64,000 bases of DNA, taken from Atopsyche davidsoni. Lineage: Eukaryota > Arthropoda > Insecta > Trichoptera > Hydrobiosidae. The position numbers were made by a program, and so were the translations under genes. The stretch's first letter is position 1, and every line of letters begins with the position of its first letter. The DNA lies in assembly GCA_022113835.1 (NCBI GenBank), contig JAILWY010000013.1:13750001-13814000 (forward strand), read 5' to 3'. The notes under the pieces are model-generated. The model was not told where the DNA came from, searched no databases, and worked only from the letters and a program-made list of their open reading frames with translations. Positions 57,020 to 64,000 of this stretch are shown piece by piece.

Positions 57020-57310
57020 CTGTACTTCTATTTATGTGTACCAGTATATCGTGCAGTTGTATTATGGGTAATCATTAAAGACACGGCATTACATGTGAAA
57101 GTCATTGCTGTAAACATTTTACGAGGCCTTCTTATTGCCGTATAAATCTCCTGGTCCTCAGCCGGTGGCTCGCTAATGACCCTCCTCTCCTGCTCACTCG
57201 TGGACCAAATCATTTCCGAATAATTGCCTGGGAATTCAAGACGCGGGCGAGTCCATCAGCACGGCCCGCAAGGCTGTAATATCTGCTAGACCAAGGGCGG
57301 AACAAATTAA
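57020..57310. other. GC-richer island
   Basis: GTCCTCAGCCGGTGGCTCGC and GAGTCCATCAGCACGGCCCG. The minus frame 57028-57213 has no start or splice support. Confidence 0.22.
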
Positions 57311-57805
57311 GAAGACTACATAAGAAGTAAATATAATTATATTGATATAACTCATGATACAAAAGATTTTTTCAAATATTTATCTCTTACCAAATCCACT
57401 TATGCAAAAGAGAATTCCATGTATGCTACCACCTAAGCCACCCACTGAGAGCTCCAGATAAAAGGATAAATAACACACCGTATTGTGAAATAGTCTAATG
57501 GTATATATTTATAAGTAAGCCGACCCAATAAATGTAAGTGATAAAACAAAATCACACGTCACTTGTAAAAATTTAATTTTTCAAAAGTTAAATCATAACC
57601 TTGAAAATGCCGTTGAGAAAGAATTCATGAATTGCAATCGACTGCTTATCTATCTTCTCTTATAGTTTTCCTATTAGATTTATATGATTTCTTTGTTTAG
57701 ATTTTCTAAATTTCGATATCTTACGTTCATGCAAAAATAAACATAAATTTTAATAAATATGTATATCTATTTATGCGTATTTATTACCCATTACGGGTTT
57801 ATTAT
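57311..57805. other. A+T-rich gene-free stretch
   Basis: No feature. Confidence 0.4.
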
Positions 57806-58106
57806 ATTATTACTAATATGATTAGGCACATTAGTTCATATATAGAAGATGATTTAAAGAAACTCTCAGAAAAATATCATTACCATTATTGATTGACCTG
57901 GGCACATTGATTCATATGTAGAGTATGATTGTTAAAAATTCTCGATAAACGGAAGTGATTCGTTAGTACAAGGGTTAGTATACCGGCCATGTAAGCCAGG
58001 GGATGTGGGTTCAAATCCCACACAAACCACGATGATATTTTTCTGAGAGTTTCTTTAAATCATCTTCTATATATGAACTAATGTGCCTAATCATATTAGT
58101 AATAAT
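57806..58106. mobile_element. tRNA-like SINE between perfect 75-bp inverted arms
   Basis: Arms 57806-57880 and 58032-58106 are perfect reverse complements over 75 bases. The 151-base spacer holds a tRNA-like body (57955-58030, 76 bases) with A box TAGTACAAGGG (57964-57974), B box GGTTCAAATCC (58008-58018) in a 5-bp T arm, and an anticodon stem pairing 4 of 5 around CATGTAA. The 5' flank (GGCACATTGATTCATATGTA) is itself a diverged copy of the arm sequence GGCACATTAGTTCATATATA. The element therefore has imperfect terminal inverted repeats of its own. It is family-related to 4405-4540. Confidence 0.85.
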
Positions 58107-58159
58107 TTAATAAATATCTCAACAGAACTCTGCAAGTGTAATTACTAATTCTGAAAAAT

Positions 58160-58400
58160 ACTTTTGTAGCAAGTATGACGTCACGGTACTTAAAATAAAA
58201 TAACTATCATCAGAGGCAATAAAACCGGTCGGTGACCAAACCTGTGGCCATAAAGCAAGCCGGGGTGGCGGGAGAACAACCCCCTTCCGATAAACAAAAC
58301 TTTATTTATCGATGGCCGCAGACACGATCGTAAAGCACGGCCATGCAGACTCGCCCTCTCTCACGCGGCATTAAAAACTATCCCCGAATAAAATATCACC
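58160..58400. promoter_or_regulatory. Island with CRE palindrome
   Basis: TGACGTCA at 58176-58183 adjoins a GC-richer block (GGGGTGGCGGGAGAACAACC; TCGATGGCCGCAGACACG). No frame. Confidence 0.3.
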
Positions 58401-58895
58401 ACAGCAGTAATGAAAGCGTATTTCAACACAAAAAGTACATTTGGAGCTTATTCAGATTCGTATTATACAAGAATATATAAAAACCTCGACAAATTAAAAT
58501 AAACGTATCAAATATTTATCGATTTCAAACTCTGTATACAAAATTAAAAATACGAAAACTCAAAGTCCGAACGCTCTGCAAGTTTTAATAAATAAATTAA
58601 AAATAACATGATTGATACATTTGAGAATAATCTGAATATATTATATAAATAGTTTAACACAGTATTAATGTTTCAAATATTTATAGCTCCAAAGCTCTAC
58701 ATACAAATTAAAAAGCATTGAAAATTTGATTGTTGAACGAGAAGGCTAAAAGCTCTAAACGCTTAATAAAACATCCATTGTATTGTATTAAACTTAAGTT
58801 AATTTTTACATAAAAATACTCGTGTTCGTAATATTAAGATATTGAAAGCATAAAAAGTAACTTAAAAGCCAATATACGCCGTATTTTATTTTAAA
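58401..58895. other. A+T-rich gene-free stretch
   Basis: No feature. Confidence 0.4.
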
Positions 58896-58905
58896 GATAT
58901 TTCAG

Positions 58906-59154
58906 TTGCTTGTATACGCTGCGCTGGTTGGAATATCACAGCAACGCTCGGATTTCACAGAAAGAAATATTTACTATCGCTCGGGTAGCTTTCAAATAAA
59001 GCACAAAACCAAACAGAACATACGATATCCTTTAAGTAATAGAAACAATTTCATAAAACACAAACGGCACGAAACGGTGAAATACGATGGTTATAAATGG
59101 CAAGACAGAGGAGCGCGGCGGGCTAGGAAGTCCCGCCCGAGCACTTCTCGATAA
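58906..59154 (+). CDS. Candidate basic ORF, possibly a zinc-finger relic
   Basis: An 82-codon frame beginning at a TTG. Its second half is strongly basic and contains KHKRHETVKYDGYKW followed by an Arg-rich tail. The LxxDGYxY/W pattern loosely recalls the N-terminal half of FLYWCH/WRKY-type zinc fingers of MULE transposases, but the later WxC...C-H residues are absent. Either a truncated relic or chance. Confidence 0.18.
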   Translation: MLVYAALVGISQQRSDFTERNIYYRSGSFQIKHKTKQNIRYPLSNRNNFIKHKRHETVKYDGYKWQDRGARRARKSRPSTSR

Positions 59155-59230
59155 GCGAGAATAAATCTCACGGTCTTGTTTCATTTTCAATGCATGGGCC
59201 AGACGAAGACATTGAGGGTCATTCTTATTA

Positions 59231-59855
59231 ATTTATTATCATTAATTTTGGACAGTTGATGGCTTTGGTCCAACTTTCTTGGTTTTTGCGCTTCGATGAA
59301 ATTTGTGTCTTCCAAGGTTTCGGTCCCTGTGAATTTGAATGGTTATATTTAAATATGTCATGATATTCACCTTATTTTGAGATCATCAATATGAGATCCA
59401 CCCAACCGCATCTCTTAAATCACAATAAGAAGATTATATACAGCCTTAGAACATTCAATGCGTTCATTTTACAACCACTTTTATGAAACGTAACATGGCA
59501 CCGCAAGGCAAAGGTTCGCCATCACTCTTTTTGACTTATAATTAGGGTCAGCTCACGATTTTCTATGATAAATAGTTAATTTTATCAAACAAAAAAGAGA
59601 AAAATATATAAAACTATAATTTTAGACGATAACAGGTATATTCAATGACATAAAAAGTCTAAATCACACGTTTTTCATGTGTTGGAAAAAATATTACACA
59701 TCGATTTTCTAGTATAAAATTACAAATAAATTTTTCTTTGAGAACTATTTTAACTCATATAAAAAAACAACATTGATTTATCAGCTAGAATAGTGAAATT
59801 CTTTTAATATTTAATAATTTTTAAAGGTGAGTTATTGGTTTTGTATGTTGAATTC
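59231..59855. other. Mixed stretch; weak R5-like words
   Basis: Minus-strand GGACCAAAGCC (near 59265) and GGGACCGAAACC (near 59325) resemble the GACCAAAACRTYGG end of R5. The rest is A+T-rich. Confidence 0.2.
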
Positions 59856-59859
59856 TGGA

Positions 59860-60130
59860 ATACTTTCGGCAATTAAGATTGACAACGGAACCACTTTTTC
59901 AGGCAACCTGTCGGATGCTTGAGGAAATAAACCAGAGGAGAGGTCCATGTGTATCCCTCTCGGATCGGTTTTAAGTGCAAATTCAGATCGTTAAATGCAA
60001 ATTTTCCTCCCATCGTATCTAACGACGCCATTACATTTGCAAGCGAGCAGACTGGTTTGCAAGAGTCCTCGGTGTGGAACCAGGGAAAGATTTAGCTTTG
60101 CCCAAGTGATAGAGCTATAAAAAATTTAAT
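59860..60130. other. GC-richer island
   Basis: Mixed composition with a POU octamer ATGCAAAT near 59995 and ATTACATTTGCAAGCGAGC. No frame. Confidence 0.25.
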
Positions 60131-61430
60131 AGAAGTAGATTATTTCATAGTTTTGACCACCTTTTTTTAATTATAAGTGTGTTGGTTACTTAAAAGCCGT
60201 GTTTTTATAAACATTTAAGTCATCAATCGAAACATATTTATCCGCACACAAAAAGCAAGTGTATGTATAATACAAAAATGTAGTGCAACTCATATTGTTT
60301 TTTTTTTATTTATATTGTTAATTTATTTAAATTATATTTTTGTAAATAACTGTCAAACATCCAAATATTAGAAATCATTTTTTCCCGGTCAAAAAATATT
60401 GATATTGTTATACAAATATTTTTTGGTTCATTTACAATATGAAAATAACCCTAAACAAATCAAAAACCTTGAGGAAAATTACTCAAATAAATTGCCATTC
60501 AACCTGTAAAATAAACTACTAGATCAAAACTTTTAAAACATAGATTAAACAACGGAATGAATCTCCATGAAAAATAAATAAGAGGGCTTATACAACTCTC
60601 AAACTGAGTAATCGTGTTCCTTCCTGAGCAAATAAGTTGTATTTAAATCTTGACAAACACTTCATAGTTCGATGTCGATCTCAAAGATAATTTTCCCAGC
60701 AATAAAAGTAGGCAAATATATTTTTGAATATGCTAGTATTATCTCATTTAGCAGTCAATCGATAAAAATATTGTATAATAAGGTGTGAAAATATTCATGT
60801 TAGGGCTTTGCATATTTATTAAAGCAATTATTTAGTTCTCTTAAATAGTAACCGTTTCATTATATAATATTGTATTTTAAGTAAGTTCTTCTGTAAATTG
60901 TGAGGTAAATAAAGTGATTTAACTAAAGTGTGACATTACCGTGGGGTAGAACAGCAATTTCAGATGCAATTTAGCTTCTTTGGGGATTTCTTCATGTTTT
61001 ATGTCCGCATTACAAAACAGAAACCAGCTGTGTTCATTTCAAAGATAATGCATTCAAAAGCTTTTCAAATAACGCCTTTGAAATTTATTTCCAAAAACAA
61101 ATTACAATAAGTTGTTTATTTTTTACCGTCTGAATACTTAGAATTCATATTTATTTATGCAATAAACTTCAAGTTCAAGAAACTTAAATAAAATAGCAAT
61201 TGTAAATAAGTTATTGCAAAAGACATAAAAAATACGTATAACTCCAACTGGCTTTGAATAAATTCTTTCAGATAATATTTTGAATGCTTTTTGAGCTTTA
61301 ATATAAAGTAAAATTTTTGGCACTGTAGAATCACGAAAACAAAGAGCTTTGTTAAAGAATATTTAAACCCTTTCTCTATTACTTTTGTTTTTTTTTGTCG
61401 CTCAAAACTGGTTTTCTGTTACGGTGTATT
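60131..61430. other. A+T-rich gene-free stretch
   Basis: No credible frame or element. Confidence 0.5.
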
Positions 61431-62035
61431 TAGAGTCAATAGGCACCTCAGACATATTCTCTTTAAATAAATATGCTGCCCAAAGGTGAGTGTTTTATGT
61501 CTTAACAGGGAACAAGATCTCTTAAATTTTATATTGAATTTTACAGCAGTTTTTCTTGAAGCTTCCAAGTTGGACAAGACTCACTTGGCTTGAAAATAAT
61601 CGCTAGAAGCAAAGATATAGAAGATACATGTACGAAAGAAATAATACTGCCATTACACGTGTTAATTTATTATTAACCCACCTATGATTAATAACGTTTG
61701 ATACATCAAATTAAGCCTAGAAGCCAGTTACGCATAACATCAGTAATAAAGTTAATTAAAACATACTTTTATAATTAAAACAGACAAGTTTAAATAAAAA
61801 CACACCACACTTAAACACTAATATAAATTGCCAAACAAAAATTATAAGCGATTTTAACTTTAAGGGACTCGTATGATCTCGGACTAGTTTTGTTTGTTTT
61901 TTTTTCAGCAATATAAATTTTATTAAGCATGATACAAAAAATAAATATTGGTGCATGTATATAAAAACAATGGTATAAAAAATTTAATCTGAAGTTTTTT
62001 CGATTGCAGTAAATAATCTTTTCTATGACTAGGCA
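61431..62035. other. Mixed region with one splice-like pair
   Basis: GTGTATTTAG and CCAAAG|GTGAGTG (about 61487) bracket 52 bases with one open frame. The sequence is short and A+T-rich; not called as an exon. Confidence 0.15.
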
Positions 62036-62039
62036 CTTA

Positions 62040-62220
62040 ATCTTGCTTGATTTTTCTATTTTTTATGGAAACCCCGGCTTCTTTCCGCTGCCAAGAACAT
62101 GGAGGAGCACAGAGCAGCGAACAAAAGTAATATCTTACGTGAGAGATATCATCTCCGGACTTCATTTCATCCTTTATCCGCCATGACAGTCAGCCAGAAT
62201 TTTCAAAACTTACATATATA
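62040..62220. promoter_or_regulatory. GC-richer island with YY1-like site
   Basis: ATCCGCCATGACAG contains CCGCCAT (62178-62184). GAAACCCCGGCTTCTTTCCG is GC-rich. No frame. Confidence 0.25.
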
Positions 62221-62754
62221 TATTTTCAATCTTATTTCATTTTGACAGTTAAATACCCCCTTGATAATACAAGTCATCAAGTTTCAAAGCCAGGTCTACA
62301 TATTTATATATTTAAATAAACATATAATATATATGATATGAATATTTTATTTACGTATACATATTTAAAAAGCGAATCGCTTAAGTATTCAATTTATTTA
62401 AAAATTAAGTTGATCGCCTTTAACGTGGTGCTTCACAAAATCGAAACAAACTTTATAATTTGTTCGTAAACTAAATGTGGATTTTAGTTTTGGTAACATA
62501 TATAAAGATGTAAAATTCTTTTGAAAAAAATATAAACTTTATTATATATAAAGAGTATTTTTTTAATGAGTTAAAATAAAAATGTTGTAAAACAGAATAA
62601 ATTTCATAAACATGTTTAAAATTTAATATTAAAACTATATTCATGAGTTTGAGTAAAATAAGGTTCGTTTTCAATATCACACGAAAACGTTTGTATATGA
62701 AGTCAAATGCAAAATAGTTTGGAGTCACCCTTTTACGATAGCTTAACTAAAAGC

Positions 62755-62860
62755 TCGATATTGATCTTTGTGGCATTTGCGTCTCACGTGTCAACAGAGA
62801 AATGCATTTGCATCAAGAGATCACACTAAATTACCCTGTGGTGAGTACAAGAAGAGATTA
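62755..62860. promoter_or_regulatory. Double POU-type site beside splice-like words
   Basis: AATGCATTTGCATC (62801-62814) overlaps ATGCAT and ATTTGCAT, one base from the POU-dimer MORE element ATGCATATGCAT. GTCAACAG before it and CCTGTG|GTGAGT after it could bound a 43-base exon. TCACGTG lies upstream. Confidence 0.3.
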
Positions 62861-63350
62861 TATTAAAAAGTGGATTAAACATTGAACTATTTATAAATTC
62901 CTATGAAATGATCATACATTATTATCTTGATATTGGTTTGTCAAAGGTAATACATGTTTTACTATATAACATATATTGGGAGTATTAATTGCTCTACCCT
63001 CTACAGCTAATATATTTTGTCCCAATATGAATGTTGCAATAATTTTTCTTCAAATTGTTATATTCACGTTCATAAGATAATAAATCACGTAGATAAGTTA
63101 CCTGTGTTTTAACTCAAAGTCATTATTTTTTTCCGGGTAATGCCGCTTACGGATGTCTTGTTAAAGTTATTCAAGCTAAGAAGCTTTCTACCCACGAACT
63201 AAACCCAGTTATTTCATGTTCGTTTAATTAATATTTTAAGCATATTATGTAAAGACAAAACTAACAAGCTCAACACATGGTACATACGTAAATGGTTGCC
63301 TTTATACCATTCACAATTCAATTTCTCTGGCTTCATATTCTACCCCATAC
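62861..63350. other. A+T-rich gene-free stretch
   Basis: No feature. Confidence 0.4.
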
Positions 63351-63354
63351 AATG

Positions 63355-63600
63355 CTGATAAAAAAGTCATTTCGGTCTGAAAGCGACCAGTGTCCGTTTC
63401 AATTGACATCGTGAAGAGGCTATTTCGCAGTGGGAAACCGTGCGTTCATAACCGAAGGCTTTCGCGCAAAAGGAGCGTAACTTTATTTCCGAGGCTCTGT
63501 GGTTAGCCACCCTCATTCGGGCCCCGTGGCGTCATTCCTTCCCTTTTCGTCCCCCGAGGGTAGGGACAGATGGCTGTAGATGGTACTTTAAATCAATTTT
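63355..63600. other. GC-rich island
   Basis: GC-rich (CATTCGGGCCCCGTGGCG; TCGTCCCCCGAGGGTAGGG) with CCCTACCCTCGGGGG-like pyrimidine/purine skew. No frame. Confidence 0.25.
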
Positions 63601-64000
63601 TGAAAAGTGGATTTGAATATTTTTTGTTTGATGTTGAAAACCAAATTGTAGAAAAACCCTATCCAACTATTTGCCCATTAGGTGTGAGTGGGTGTTTTTA
63701 AATTACTATGTGGAAAAAATATAAATAAACTCAATTCAAACAGTTACTAATAAAAAAATATATATCTGAAGGGTATTTGGAGAAATATACCTTCAAAATT
63801 TAATCATAAAATTACTGTATTAAATATCTATGCTATGGTTTTATGCATTAAGCTAAATGTATATTGGTTTATGCAAATATTTTTAAAAATATTAATTCTC
63901 TCTGACGCATATTCAATGTAATTTTTATATGCAACAAGACAAATATTGAAAGCTAATATCAAAGATTTAGTCATTTTTAAAATTTGTTAAAGATTATCCG
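63601..64000. other. A+T-rich end of window
   Basis: A POU octamer ATGCAAAT near 63876; otherwise nothing. Confidence 0.4.

Noticed and set aside
1..64000. Homeobox or other recognisable transcription-factor exon
   Set aside because: I looked for codons of WFQNRR-type and similar motifs by eye in the GC islands and found none.
1..64000. CRISPR arrays, bacterial operons, Shine-Dalgarno sites
   Set aside because: Base composition, repeat types, splice-like signals and lack of genes all point to a eukaryote; the only regular array is the 51/102-bp minisatellite without unique spacers.

Overview
The window is A+T-rich eukaryotic DNA, roughly two-thirds A+T by eye. It has no long open reading frame, no operon-like spacing, abundant microsatellites, tRNA-derived short interspersed elements, a hAT-type DNA transposon with an 8-bp target duplication, and several families of short retroelement-like foldback repeats. 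This fits an intergenic or intronic segment of an animal genome. An arthropod is plausible, but nothing seen fixes the lineage. I recognise no gene by name.

Layout. Long A+T-rich stretches alternate about every 0.5-1.5 kb with 100-400 bp islands of near 50% GC. Some islands contain motif-like sites: the CRE palindrome TGACGTCA, the YY1/Pho-like ATGGCGG, POU octamers, TTTATG/TTTATTA homeodomain-type sites and one GC box. They look like conserved noncoding elements or scattered small exons, but conservation cannot be judged from one sequence. A few islands have open frames joined to good splice-site or start contexts: 35953-36142 and 36224-36400 (+), 56401-56526 (+), 32476-32579 (-) and 28479-28540 (-). 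All are low-confidence exon candidates. An A+T-rich coding-like remnant with a frame shift lies at 29258-29591.

Mobile DNA is the best-supported content. Family R1 has three copies near 9.2, 20.4 and 23.6 kb. They are short foldback elements, two with 13-14 bp target duplications, whose core resembles the 3' half of a hammerhead ribozyme. Related hammerhead-like ends occur at 27.8 kb and 26.3 kb. This suggests Penelope-like retroelement termini. tRNA-like elements lie at 4.4 and 58.0 kb; the second sits between two perfect 75-bp inverted arms. More decayed tRNA-like fragments lie at 10.4, 19.4, 31.7 and 46.6 kb. A 2.4-kb hAT-like element (50951-53347) is inserted in an older repeat and carries about 29 half-units of a 51-bp minisatellite in a 102-bp dimer pattern.

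The elements are not visibly parts of one pathway. The most interesting themes are the hammerhead-like foldback repeats, the tRNA-like foldback element, the strong excess of CRE palindromes, and the minisatellite whose minus strand reads as 17-residue repeats.
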